This document shows positions 8,841-16,569 of a DNA stretch of 64,000 nucleotides, piece by piece. The translations under genes were made by a program, and so were the position numbers. The DNA is taken from contig OY782679.1 in assembly GCA_963678055.1 (NCBI GenBank), positions 1,364,001-1,428,000 of the forward strand. The letters run 5' to 3'. The DNA is from CAXXOK01 sp963678055. GTDB lineage: Bacteria; Bacillota; Clostridia; Christensenellales; Aristaeellaceae. The notes below the pieces were generated by a model, which saw only the letters and a list, made by a program, of their open reading frames with translations, ran no database searches and was not told the origin of the DNA. How positions within the stretch are numbered: position 1 is the first letter of the stretch; every line of letters starts with the position of its first letter.

Positions 8841-9602
8841 ATGAAAACTATTGGAATTATTCCTGCTCGTTACGCATCGACTAGATTACCGGGGAAGCCT
8901 CTTGCAGACATTTGCGGCAAACCAATGATATGGTGGGTGTATCAGCAAGCAAAGAAAGCAACTCGACTTGATTATATTCTTGTTGCCGTTGATGATGACA
9001 AGGTCATAGATGTTTGTAATTCACTTGACATTCCTGCAATAATGACATCTGATAACCACACATCGCATTTCGGCCGTCTACATGAGGTCGCCACTATGGT
9101 GGAATCTGATCTATATGTATGCATCTGTGGTGATGAACCTTTGGTGCAAGCAGCAACAATTGAACAGATTATACCGAATGAGGACGAGAAGGAATTACCA
9201 TTTATTGCACGTTCACTCATGAGAGTGATTACTGATCCGGCCGAGTTGGTTGATCCGTCTAATCTAAAGGTTGTAACTGATAAAAATGGATATGGCCTAA
9301 TGGTTTCGAGAGGAATAATTCCTTATCCTCATAAGACGGTTATGTTCGATTATACCAAGGTTGTTGGCATTGAATGCTATAATAAAGCAGCGCTAGACTT
9401 CTTTGTGAGTACTCCATCAGGATTTCTTGAGGGAGTTGAAGATACAAATCTTCTGCGATTCATCGAGAATAGAAAACTCATGAAGTTCGTTATGACAAAG
9501 GCTTATCAACTTAGTGTAGATACTCAGCATGACCTAGATAAGGTGAGGAAGATCATTCAGGGGAAATTGGATAATGAAGGTTGGAGATGGATCGTTGAAT
9601 AA
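8841..9602 (+). CDS. kdsB: 3-deoxy-manno-octulosonate cytidylyltransferase (CMP-Kdo synthetase) family
   Basis: A 253-residue protein covering the whole KdsB family length. The nucleotide-binding signature IIPARYASTRLPGKPL starts at residue 6, and CGDEPLV near residue 97 is the metal/nucleotide-binding motif. The family couples CTP with a 2-keto-3-deoxy sugar acid to give the CMP-sugar and pyrophosphate in the cytoplasm. Kdo itself is a marker of Gram-negative lipopolysaccharide, while the rest of the window points to a Gram-positive-type organism, so the true substrate may be another ulosonic acid or a capsular Kdo. GGAGG precedes the ATG. The downstream HAD gene overlaps its end, pointing to translational coupling. 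Confidence 0.85.
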   Translation: MKTIGIIPARYASTRLPGKPLADICGKPMIWWVYQQAKKATRLDYILVAVDDDKVIDVCNSLDIPAIMTSDNHTSHFGRLHEVATMVESDLYVCICGDEPLVQAATIEQIIPNEDEKELPFIARSLMRVITDPAELVDPSNLKVVTDKNGYGLMVSRGIIPYPHKTVMFDYTKVVGIECYNKAALDFFVSTPSGFLEGVEDTNLLRFIENRKLMKFVMTKAYQLSVDTQHDLDKVRKIIQGKLDNEGWRWIVE

Positions 9603-10254
9603 GTTCGCAATTTTCGATGTTGATGGAACACTGCTTGATCCGCTAAAAGGTGTTTCTGATAGTATTTGTTATGCAACACAAACTATGGGGCTACCAGATA
9701 TACCGGAATCAGTTATAAAGACTTTCATTGGACCACCCATTCAAATATCGATAGCGAAATACTATTCAATTAATAGTGATAAAGCAAATAAAATAGCAGC
9801 ACTATTTCGAGAACAATATAAAAGACAAGATGTTTACAAAGCAGTAGTCTATCAAGGTATAAAGGAGTTGCTTCGCTTACTAGTAATCGATAACAAATTT
9901 ATGTTAGCAATCGCATCAAACAAGCGACAGGACTACCTTATACCACTTCTCGAAGAAAAAGGTCTAGCATCTTACTTTCGTTTTATTCATGGTTCCGATT
10001 TCCAACAAACGCTTACAAAGATGGATATCATAAATAAATGTATTCAAGATATAGGTGAGAAGAATAAGCCGAATATTTTAATGATTGGCGATACATTGAA
10101 TGATGCTATTGGGGCACAAAGTGCTGGCATTAAGTTTATAGGGGTTACTTATGGTTATGGTTTATCCAGTATTGATGATTTGAAGGGAATACCATTTATC
10201 AAAGTTGTTGATAATATCAAACAATTGAAAGAAGCTTTGCTTCAAGGAGTATGA
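9595..10254 (+). CDS. HAD phosphatase, phosphoglycolate-phosphatase-like
   Basis: About 219 residues with FAIFDVDGTLLDP (motif I, nucleophile Asp), an alpha-helical cap domain, ASNKRQDY (motif II), and LMIGDTLNDAIGAQSAG (motif IV). A Mg-dependent small-molecule phosphatase of HAD subfamily IA. Between a CMP-sugar synthetase and an aldolase it probably removes phosphate from the sugar acid before activation, a job done by KdsC in the standard Kdo pathway, although KdsC itself is a cap-less HAD of a different subfamily. The frame is open from an ATG at 9574. The TTG at 9595 follows GGAG by 8 bases and gives the usual N-terminus (NKFAIFDVDGT), so it is preferred. It overlaps the kdsB-like gene by 8 bases. 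Confidence 0.8.
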   Translation: MNKFAIFDVDGTLLDPLKGVSDSICYATQTMGLPDIPESVIKTFIGPPIQISIAKYYSINSDKANKIAALFREQYKRQDVYKAVVYQGIKELLRLLVIDNKFMLAIASNKRQDYLIPLLEEKGLASYFRFIHGSDFQQTLTKMDIINKCIQDIGEKNKPNILMIGDTLNDAIGAQSAGIKFIGVTYGYGLSSIDDLKGIPFIKVVDNIKQLKEALLQGV

Positions 10255-10256
10255 AA

Positions 10257-11846
10257 ATGAGAAAAATAAAAATATTGGATTGTACTTTGCGTGACGGCGG
10301 GTTTGTAAATGACTGGAGTTTCGGAGATTATGCTATCCGTGATATTATTCAGAAACTAGACATGGCAAACATTGATATTATTGAGATCGGCTATATTGAT
10401 GGTTCCGTTTCTTACAATAAGGATCGGACACGATATCCTGGTACCTCAGATTCGCCAAAGTATTTAAAAAACATTGGAAAGCCAAATGCCATGGTAGTTG
10501 CAATGATAGACTATGGCACTTGTCCTATCGAAAATATTGGTAATAGAGAAGATTCGGTATTAGATGGTATTCGTATTACATTTAAAAAAGATGAGATTGA
10601 TGATGCTCTATTATTTTTAGAAAGCATCAAGGATTTGGGTTATAAAGTATTTGCTCAACCAGTATCGTTGACTACCTATACTGATAGTGAACTACTTTCT
10701 TTGCTTGAAAAGATTAATACTCTACAACCTTATGCCATATCAATAGTAGATACCTATGGACTGATGTTTAAGGATGATCTGATTCACTACTTTTATTTGA
10801 TTAATCACAATGTTGATGTGAATATATGTATTGGTTATCACTCACATAACAATTTTCAGTTGGCTTTTGCAAACTGTACTGAACTTGTACAAAACTCTGG
10901 AATAAAAAGAGACATTTTGCTTGACACTTCCATATATGGGATGGGAAAACGAGCTGGAAATGCGCAAACAGAATTGTTAGCAAATTATCTCAATATGCAA
11001 TATACGAGTAGATATAATCTCGATTTCATATTAGATTTAATTGAGAATTATATCAAACCCATATATTCAAACAAACCATGGGGTTATAGCATGGAATATT
11101 TTCTCGCTGCACAAAGCAATTGCCATCCAAGCTATATTAGCTACTTACTTGAACAAGGAACACTTTCGATCAAATCGATTAATGAAATATTATCACAAAT
11201 TGAGCCTAGCACACGACTAACTTATGACAAAGGTTTAATAGAGAACCTTTATATAAGCTATCAAACCCATACGATTAATGATGAAAATGCAATGATACAA
11301 CTTAAAAATATGATTGCGAATAGGAATATTTTACTGCTTGCACCAGGAAAATGCATTTTGGATTATGCAACCAAGATTGAAGATTACTGTAAAGAAAATG
11401 ACCCGTTCATTTTATCTATAAACTTTATTCCAATGAACTATAAGGCTGATTGTGTCTTTGTTTGTAATCCGTTAAGATATGGCGCAATGCTAGATCAATA
11501 CATTGATGTAAAATTTAAACCAACAGTAATGGCTACTTCAAATATTGTACCTTCGCATGTTCCAATTGATTTAACATTTAACTTTGAGTCATTGCTAGAA
11601 GATGGTTCCGTGAAAATTGTTAATAGTGGATTGATGCTACTACGATTGCTTAGAAATATTGGAATAAAAAAAATAGCTTTAGCTGGGTTTGATGGTTACA
11701 CTGGCCAAGACTATTTTATTGAACAGATGCAAACTTTGTCCACTATCACTGGTAAGGATGAGAAGAATAGAGTGATTAAAGAACAATTAGCCAGTATGAG
11801 AAATGAGATGCAGATGGTGTATATTACTCCTTCCTACTATAACTAA
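10257..11846 (+). CDS. DRE-TIM pyruvate-aldolase-like protein with unknown C-terminal domain
   Basis: Residues ~1-270 are an HMGL-like TIM barrel as in 4-hydroxy-2-oxovalerate aldolases. They show the metal-binding ILDCTLRDGGFVNDW at the N-terminus, YHSHNNFQLAFAN near residue 200 with the His-x-His metal ligands, and YGMGKRAGNAQTELL at the end of the barrel. The family cleaves or forms C-C bonds next to pyruvate using a divalent metal. Residues ~350-529 form a second Rossmann-like domain (ILLLAPGKCILDYATKI ... KIALAGFDGYTG) reminiscent of DUF115-type modules. This fusion recurs beside CMP-sugar genes in capsule loci. Inference: it builds the carbon skeleton of the keto-sugar acid that the KdsB homolog activates. 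The ATG at 10257 is preferred over 10251, which lies one base after the GGAG. Confidence 0.72.
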   Translation: MRKIKILDCTLRDGGFVNDWSFGDYAIRDIIQKLDMANIDIIEIGYIDGSVSYNKDRTRYPGTSDSPKYLKNIGKPNAMVVAMIDYGTCPIENIGNREDSVLDGIRITFKKDEIDDALLFLESIKDLGYKVFAQPVSLTTYTDSELLSLLEKINTLQPYAISIVDTYGLMFKDDLIHYFYLINHNVDVNICIGYHSHNNFQLAFANCTELVQNSGIKRDILLDTSIYGMGKRAGNAQTELLANYLNMQYTSRYNLDFILDLIENYIKPIYSNKPWGYSMEYFLAAQSNCHPSYISYLLEQGTLSIKSINEILSQIEPSTRLTYDKGLIENLYISYQTHTINDENAMIQLKNMIANRNILLLAPGKCILDYATKIEDYCKENDPFILSINFIPMNYKADCVFVCNPLRYGAMLDQYIDVKFKPTVMATSNIVPSHVPIDLTFNFESLLEDGSVKIVNSGLMLLRLLRNIGIKKIALAGFDGYTGQDYFIEQMQTLSTITGKDEKNRVIKEQLASMRNEMQMVYITPSYYN

Positions 11847-11896
11847 TCAACAAGCAGACCAGTCAATAGAAATATAGCCAACTAAATACAATAGTC

Positions 11897-11937
11897 AAGC
11901 GAGCACCGTTCGATCCATATCGAGATGGTGCTCGCTT
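11897..11937. terminator. Long hairpin between convergent operons, probable bidirectional terminator
   Basis: Perfect 11-base stem AAGCGAGCACC / GGTGCTCGCTT with an inner TCGAT/ATCGA stem. It lies between the end of the sugar island (+) and the end of rfbD (-). No run of T follows on either strand, so it is either a weak terminator or a transcript-stabilising element. It also marks the right edge of the AT-rich block. Confidence 0.55.
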
Positions 11938-11967
11938 AGCATACGAAAATCGACGAGTGGTATGGTA

Positions 11968-12807
11968 TCAGCTGCTTTTCAAATACCGCGCTAATGCGTC
12001 CTGCCAGGAAGGTAGTCTTGCAAAACCTGCGTCATCCAGGCTGCGCTTGGAAAGACGGGAATTGAAGGGCCGTTTGGCTGCGGTAGGATAATCGCTTGTT
12101 GCAATCGCCTCAACCTTGCATTTGAGCCCTGCCTGCTTCATGATTTCCTGTGCGAACTCTTGCCAGCTGCAATAGCCCTCATTGGTGGCGTGATACACGC
12201 CGTATTTCTCTGTTTGTATCATGTTGCACAGCAGCGGTGCTAAATCATTAACGTATGTGGGGGAGCCCACTTGGTCACTCACAACCTGAATCGAGTCTTT
12301 CTGGCTCCCAAGGCGGAGCATGGTCTTGACAAAATTATTCCCATGTAGCCCAAACACCCAGGAAATGCGGACAATAAAATAGTGATCCAACAGGGATGTT
12401 ACTTCATGCTCACCTTGCGCCTTTGTCAGGCCATAGTGGTTGATCGGGGCAATAGCTGCGTCGGTTTCAAAAGCTGTATCACCCTGCCCATCAAACACAT
12501 AGTCGGTGCTGATATAGAGCATGCGTGCGTTCAGCTTTTTACAGGCCTCTGCTACATGCTTTGTCCCAATCACATTGATTTGATAACACAAGTCTTTGTC
12601 CGTTTCAGCCAGATCAACCGCGGTATAGGCTGCGCAGTGGATAACACCATCGGGTTGGTACGCCTGTATGGCGTTTAGGGTGGCAGCTTCGTCGGTAAGA
12701 TCGAAATCCTTGATATCGACACCCTTGAAGGGTATGTTGGCGGCTTTTAGACAATTGCAAACTTCCTGTCCCAACTGTCCCTTAGCGCCGGTCACCAGTA
12801 TTTTCAT
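11968..12807 (-). CDS. rfbD: dTDP-4-dehydrorhamnose reductase
   Basis: Last step of dTDP-L-rhamnose synthesis: NAD(P)H-dependent reduction of dTDP-4-dehydro-L-rhamnose. The Rossmann motif is ILVTGAKGQLGQ at residue 3. AAYTAVDLAETD, the YISTDYVFDG segment and the catalytic NHYGLTKAQGE (Tyr-x3-Lys) are all in place. Length 279 residues, normal for RmlD. The start is the ATG at 12807, overlapping the rfbB stop as ATGA; an upstream extension of the frame reads into rfbB and is not real. Fourth gene of the rfbACBD operon, which supplies rhamnose to the neighbouring rhamnan-type assembly genes. Confidence 0.95.
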   Translation of the reverse strand: MKILVTGAKGQLGQEVCNCLKAANIPFKGVDIKDFDLTDEAATLNAIQAYQPDGVIHCAAYTAVDLAETDKDLCYQINVIGTKHVAEACKKLNARMLYISTDYVFDGQGDTAFETDAAIAPINHYGLTKAQGEHEVTSLLDHYFIVRISWVFGLHGNNFVKTMLRLGSQKDSIQVVSDQVGSPTYVNDLAPLLCNMIQTEKYGVYHATNEGYCSWQEFAQEIMKQAGLKCKVEAIATSDYPTAAKRPFNSRLSKRSLDDAGFARLPSWQDALARYLKSS

Positions 12808-13832
12808 GCTTGTCCTCTTTGGCCGTAGATACGGGCATAGTAGCTTTGGTATTCGCCGCTTGTTACGCTTTCTACCCACTGCTGGTTGTTTTGATACCAT
12901 TGTATGGTCTGGACGATGCCGTCATCAAAGTTTGTCTTGGGTAGCCAGCCAAGTTCACGATGGATTTTCGCGGGATCAATAGCGTAGCGCATATCGTGGC
13001 CGGGCCTGTCGGTAACATAGCGGATCAGGCTTTCCGGCTTGCCCAGCACGCGTAGAATGGTTTTAACGACATCCAGGTTGGTACGCTCGTTGTGGCCGCC
13101 GACATTGTAAACCTCGCCTGCCTTGCCATTACGCATAACCAAATCAATCGCGGCGCAGTGATCTTCGACATACAGCCAGTCGCGGATGTTTTCACCTTTT
13201 CCATACACCGGAAGTGGCTGATCGTCCATCGCTTTGGTAATAATCAACGGGATCAGCTTTTCGGGGAAGTGATAGGGGCCGTAATTGTTGGAGCAACGCG
13301 TAATAGTGGCAGGAAGCTTGAAGGTTCTGCTATAGGCCTGCACCAGCAAATCGGCGGAGGCCTTACTGGCCGAATAGGGGCTGGATGTGTGGATGGGGGT
13401 ATCCTCGCGGAAGAACAGCTCCGGCTGATCTAGCGGTAAATCGCCGTAAACCTCATCGGTGGACACCTGGTGATAGCGGCCAATACCGTACTTTCGGCAC
13501 GCTTCCATGAGAACCTGTGTACCAATTACATTCGTGCACAGGAAGATCTCCGGATTCTCAATCGAACGGTCCACGTGGCTTTCCGCTGCAAAGTTCACCA
13601 CGATATCCGGGTGTTCTTCCTCAAAAAGCGTGTTAACACAGTTGCGGTCGGCAATATTGCCTTTTACAAACCGGACATTCGGCTGCTCCAGCGCTTCGCT
13701 AAGCGTATGCAGGTTGCCAGCATAGGTTAAGGCATCCAGACACACGATACGGTCCTGTGGATGCTGTTGTAATTGATAGTAGATGAAATTGCTGCCGATA
13801 AAACCAGCGCCGCCAGTAACAAGAATGGTCAT
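12804..13832 (-). CDS. rfbB: dTDP-glucose 4,6-dehydratase
   Basis: Second step of dTDP-L-rhamnose synthesis, converting dTDP-glucose to dTDP-4-keto-6-deoxyglucose with bound NAD. Residues 1-20 contain ILVTGGAGFIGSNF. HVDRSIENPE, VSTDEVYGDL (catalytic Thr-Asp-Glu) and PYSASKASAD (Tyr-x3-Lys) are all present, as is the CSNNYGPYHFPEKLIPL substrate-binding stretch. 342 residues. The start ATG at 13832 has GGAGG 8 bases upstream. The earlier in-frame ATG at 13847 overlaps that ribosome site and is rejected. It lies 36 bases after rfbC and overlaps rfbD by 4. Confidence 0.96.
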   Translation of the reverse strand: MTILVTGGAGFIGSNFIYYQLQQHPQDRIVCLDALTYAGNLHTLSEALEQPNVRFVKGNIADRNCVNTLFEEEHPDIVVNFAAESHVDRSIENPEIFLCTNVIGTQVLMEACRKYGIGRYHQVSTDEVYGDLPLDQPELFFREDTPIHTSSPYSASKASADLLVQAYSRTFKLPATITRCSNNYGPYHFPEKLIPLIITKAMDDQPLPVYGKGENIRDWLYVEDHCAAIDLVMRNGKAGEVYNVGGHNERTNLDVVKTILRVLGKPESLIRYVTDRPGHDMRYAIDPAKIHRELGWLPKTNFDDGIVQTIQWYQNNQQWVESVTSGEYQSYYARIYGQRGQA

Positions 13833-13868
13833 GTTGAGAACCTCCATATTGACTGAATAGGGGAGCGT

Positions 13869-14423
13869 TTACGCATAGCGGAAATTGCAATCGCTTTGGG
13901 CAAGCAGCGGTGCTGCGGCGTCCTTTTGTGAAAGCGATGGATCAGCTAGCGGCCAGGCAACGCCAATCTGTGGATCATCATAGCGGATGGACCGGTCATG
14001 CTCGAGAGAATAGGCGGCATCCACCTTATACAGAAATTCCACATTGTCGGTCAGGGTTTGAAATCCATGCGCAAACCCACGGGGAACATACAGCATTCTC
14101 CGGTTCTCCTCGGACAGTTCCACCAAAACCCATTGGAGGTAGGTTGGAGAGCCTTTGCGCAGATCGACCACTACATCCGCCACCGCGCCACGGTTGGCAC
14201 GAACGAGTTTGGACTGTGCCATGGGGTTGTTTTGGAAATGGAGTGCTCGAATGGTTCCTTTGGCAGCGGTAAAGCTTTGATTATCCTGCACAAAGGTCTG
14301 ATCGATACCAAAAGCCGATACCGTGGGATACGAATAGGTTTCCATAAAATAACCGCGGTGATCGCCGTGTACCACCGGCTCCAGAATCATCACGCCCGGC
14401 AGGGCGGTTTCAATCATTTTCAT
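13869..14423 (-). CDS. rfbC: dTDP-4-dehydrorhamnose 3,5-epimerase
   Basis: Third step of dTDP-L-rhamnose synthesis. Cupin-fold epimerase of 184 residues with PVVHGDHRGYFMETY, DNQSFTAAKGTIRALHFQN (catalytic His in RALHFQ), DVVVDLRKGSPTY and YVPRGFAHGF. All family landmarks are intact. The start is the ATG at 14423, which overlaps the rfbA stop as TGATG, a sign of translational coupling. The longer frame to 14504 would read through the end of rfbA. Confidence 0.95.
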   Translation of the reverse strand: MKMIETALPGVMILEPVVHGDHRGYFMETYSYPTVSAFGIDQTFVQDNQSFTAAKGTIRALHFQNNPMAQSKLVRANRGAVADVVVDLRKGSPTYLQWVLVELSEENRRMLYVPRGFAHGFQTLTDNVEFLYKVDAAYSLEHDRSIRYDDPQIGVAWPLADPSLSQKDAAAPLLAQSDCNFRYA

Positions 14424-15310
14424 CAGTAGCGCACCTTTCCATCGGCAACAGCTTGCAGATGAACCCCGTAAGGCGATTTTCCGTACCGTTGCGCAGACTT
14501 GCATAACTCTTCCCGTGTAATCCAGCCAAGCCGATAGGAGATTTCCTCCGGGGCCGATATTTTAATGCCCTGGCGCTTTTCTATCGTCCGGATAAAATCG
14601 GCAGCCTCAACCAGCGTGTCAACAGTGCCGGTATCTAGCCACGCATAGCCGCGGCCCAGCAGCTGAACATCCAGCCTGTTCTGCTGGAGATACATTTCGT
14701 TTAGGGTGGTAATTTCCAGCTCGCCGCGAGCAGACGGTTTGACTTTCTTGGCAAGGTCGACGACGCTGTTATCATAAAAATACAGACCGGTGACGGCATA
14801 ATTGCTTTTAGGTGTTTTAGGCTTTTCCTCAATGGATATGGCTTTGCCGGCATCATCAAACTCAACCACGCCAAAGCGCTCCGGATCGCTGACATAATAG
14901 CCAAATACGGTGGAGCGGTGGTTTTCTTCCGCATTCACTCTGGCAGCGTTCAGCATCCGTTTAAAACCGTTTCCGTAAAAGATATTGTCGCCCAGCACCA
15001 TGGCGCAGCTATCGTCGCCAATAAAGTCCTCTCCCAGGATAAACGCCTGTGCCAGTCCATCGGGTGAAGGCTGCACTTTGTACTGCAGTGTAATACCAAA
15101 CTGACTGCCGTCGCCAAGCAAAGCTTCAAAGTGCGGTAAATCTTCCGGCGTTGAAATGATGAGTATATCTCGAATTCCTGCCAGCATCAGCGTGGACAGC
15201 GGGTAGTAGATCATCGGCTTATCATAGACGGGCAGCAGTTGTTTGCTGGTTACCATTGTCAGGGGATACAAACGTGTACCAGCACCCCCGGCAAGTATAA
15301 TTCCTTTCAT
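14423..15310 (-). CDS. rfbA: Glucose-1-phosphate thymidylyltransferase
   Basis: First and feedback-controlled step of dTDP-L-rhamnose synthesis: glucose-1-phosphate plus dTTP to dTDP-glucose. 295 residues, family-typical. The nucleotidyltransferase signature GIILAGGAGTRLYPLT is at residue 3, with KQLLPVYDKPMIYYPLS, VLGDNIFYG and RGYAWLDTGT following. It leads the rfbACBD operon. AAAGGATG provides the ribosome site. Possible promoter at 15416-15445. Confidence 0.96.
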   Translation of the reverse strand: MKGIILAGGAGTRLYPLTMVTSKQLLPVYDKPMIYYPLSTLMLAGIRDILIISTPEDLPHFEALLGDGSQFGITLQYKVQPSPDGLAQAFILGEDFIGDDSCAMVLGDNIFYGNGFKRMLNAARVNAEENHRSTVFGYYVSDPERFGVVEFDDAGKAISIEEKPKTPKSNYAVTGLYFYDNSVVDLAKKVKPSARGELEITTLNEMYLQQNRLDVQLLGRGYAWLDTGTVDTLVEAADFIRTIEKRQGIKISAPEEISYRLGWITREELCKSAQRYGKSPYGVHLQAVADGKVRY

Positions 15311-15415
15311 ACTGGGGACATCCTTTCAAAAGTGGTTGACGTGAATTGCCATTGTATTATTTTCAGGGTGAGCTTGAATTTCCACTCGTATTATCATAAC
15401 TGTGTATTCGCCGAT

Positions 15416-15445
15416 ATTGTACAATAACCTTTCAATAATTGTAAA
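15416..15445 (-). promoter_or_regulatory. Candidate promoter of rfbACBD
   Basis: Minus strand TTTACA (15440-15445), 18-base spacer and TACAAT (15416-15421), about 105 bases before rfbA. Together with the + strand promoter at 15491-15519 it makes a divergent control region for rhamnose supply and the glycosyltransferase. The other reading frames in the gap show no coding signs. Confidence 0.45.
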
Positions 15446-15490
15446 ATGCCGAAACATTTTGTCGCTTCTGGGAATGTGAACCCCACTACT

Positions 15491-15519
15491 GTAACACGCC
15501 ATTTCGAGTGTGCTATAAT
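15491..15519 (+). promoter_or_regulatory. Promoter of the family-2 glycosyltransferase gene
   Basis: GTAACA (15491-15496), 17-base spacer and a perfect TATAAT (15514-15519) with an upstream TGC forming an extended -10. Confidence 0.6.
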
Positions 15520-15606
15520 GGGTCATGAATCGTGTACATCGTTGATGAATATATAGAATATAGAAGGCGTAAGAGCAGCAATGCTGGCCGGGGAGAATAA
15601 AGAACA

Positions 15607-16569
15607 ATGGCTGATGTGGAGATTCTGCTGGCAACGTATCACCCGAATATGGAATACTTTATAGAGCTTTTACAAAGCATTGAAGCGCAAAGCTATCAAA
15701 GCGCATGCTTGTCGGTCATCGACGACAGTGCGGACAAACAGGCCTATGCGATGATCGCGGATGCGCTGCAAGCGGAGATGCAGTCTATTCCGTACAGGCT
15801 GAATAAAAATGATAACAATCTGGGCAGCAATCAAACATTCGAGCGGCTAACACAAGAGGCAGACGGTAAGTACCTGGCCTATTGCGATCAGGATGATATT
15901 TGGGAGCCGGACAAACTTGAAAAACTCGTTGAAACACTTGAAGCTGAAAGGGCAACACTCTGCTATTCGGACCTATCGGTGATCGACGAAGCAGGACACA
16001 AGACGGCCGATAGCTTTACCGCAATCAACCACAGGGTGCGGCATATGGAAGGCGTGGGGCTGTTTCCCCGGTTTTTGCGGCGTAACAGCGCTACCGGCTG
16101 TACCATGTTAATCCGCGCTGCAATCGCAAAAAAAGCGCTTCCGTTCTGCAATCAGTATTATGTACACGATCATTGGCTGGCGCTGGTGGCCGCAGCTGCC
16201 GGGCGTATTGCCTATGTGCCAAAACCGCTGGTGCGCTACCGCATTCACAGTGGCAACCAGATTGGCAACAAGAAGCTGGTTGGAATCACCGACAGGCAAA
16301 GCTATGTTACCGTGAAAGTGAATCTGGAAGCTGCTAAATTTGACTGTTTGCTATCCAGCAAGCGATTTGGTGATGAAAACCAGGCGATTATCCGGCAAAC
16401 ATTGCAGTGGGTGAATGTGCGTAAGCGCTTTTTGCAGAAACACAGCCTGCGCAACACGATTTCCATGCTGCGCGTACTGCCGCGCGACCCGCAGCTGATT
16501 TTGCTGGAGATTGCCATTGGCTTTGCACCGGCCGCTATCGGCCGTGCGATTATTCGCGCGATTCAATAG
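15607..16569 (+). CDS. Family 2 glycosyltransferase, probable rhamnosyltransferase
   Basis: GT-A fold enzyme of 320 residues. It opens with VEILLATYHPNMEYF, then SVIDDSADKQ, NNLGSNQTFERL and YLAYCDQDDIWEPDKL, where the DQDD element is the metal/nucleotide-sugar DxD. FVHDHW-like YVHDHWLALVAAAAG gives the acceptor-side acidic/His region. This profile is typical of RgpB/WsaF-like rhamnosyltransferases that use dTDP-rhamnose. Divergent from rfbACBD across a shared regulatory region, which supports rhamnose as donor, but the linkage cannot be read from sequence. Its end overlaps the convergent YHYH gene by 20 bases. Confidence 0.85.
   Translation: MADVEILLATYHPNMEYFIELLQSIEAQSYQSACLSVIDDSADKQAYAMIADALQAEMQSIPYRLNKNDNNLGSNQTFERLTQEADGKYLAYCDQDDIWEPDKLEKLVETLEAERATLCYSDLSVIDEAGHKTADSFTAINHRVRHMEGVGLFPRFLRRNSATGCTMLIRAAIAKKALPFCNQYYVHDHWLALVAAAAGRIAYVPKPLVRYRIHSGNQIGNKKLVGITDRQSYVTVKVNLEAAKFDCLLSSKRFGDENQAIIRQTLQWVNVRKRFLQKHSLRNTISMLRVLPRDPQLILLEIAIGFAPAAIGRAIIRAIQ

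Noticed and set aside
15326..15634. 102-codon minus-strand frame upstream of rfbA
   Set aside because: It covers the divergent promoter region and overlaps the glycosyltransferase start; composition does not look coding.
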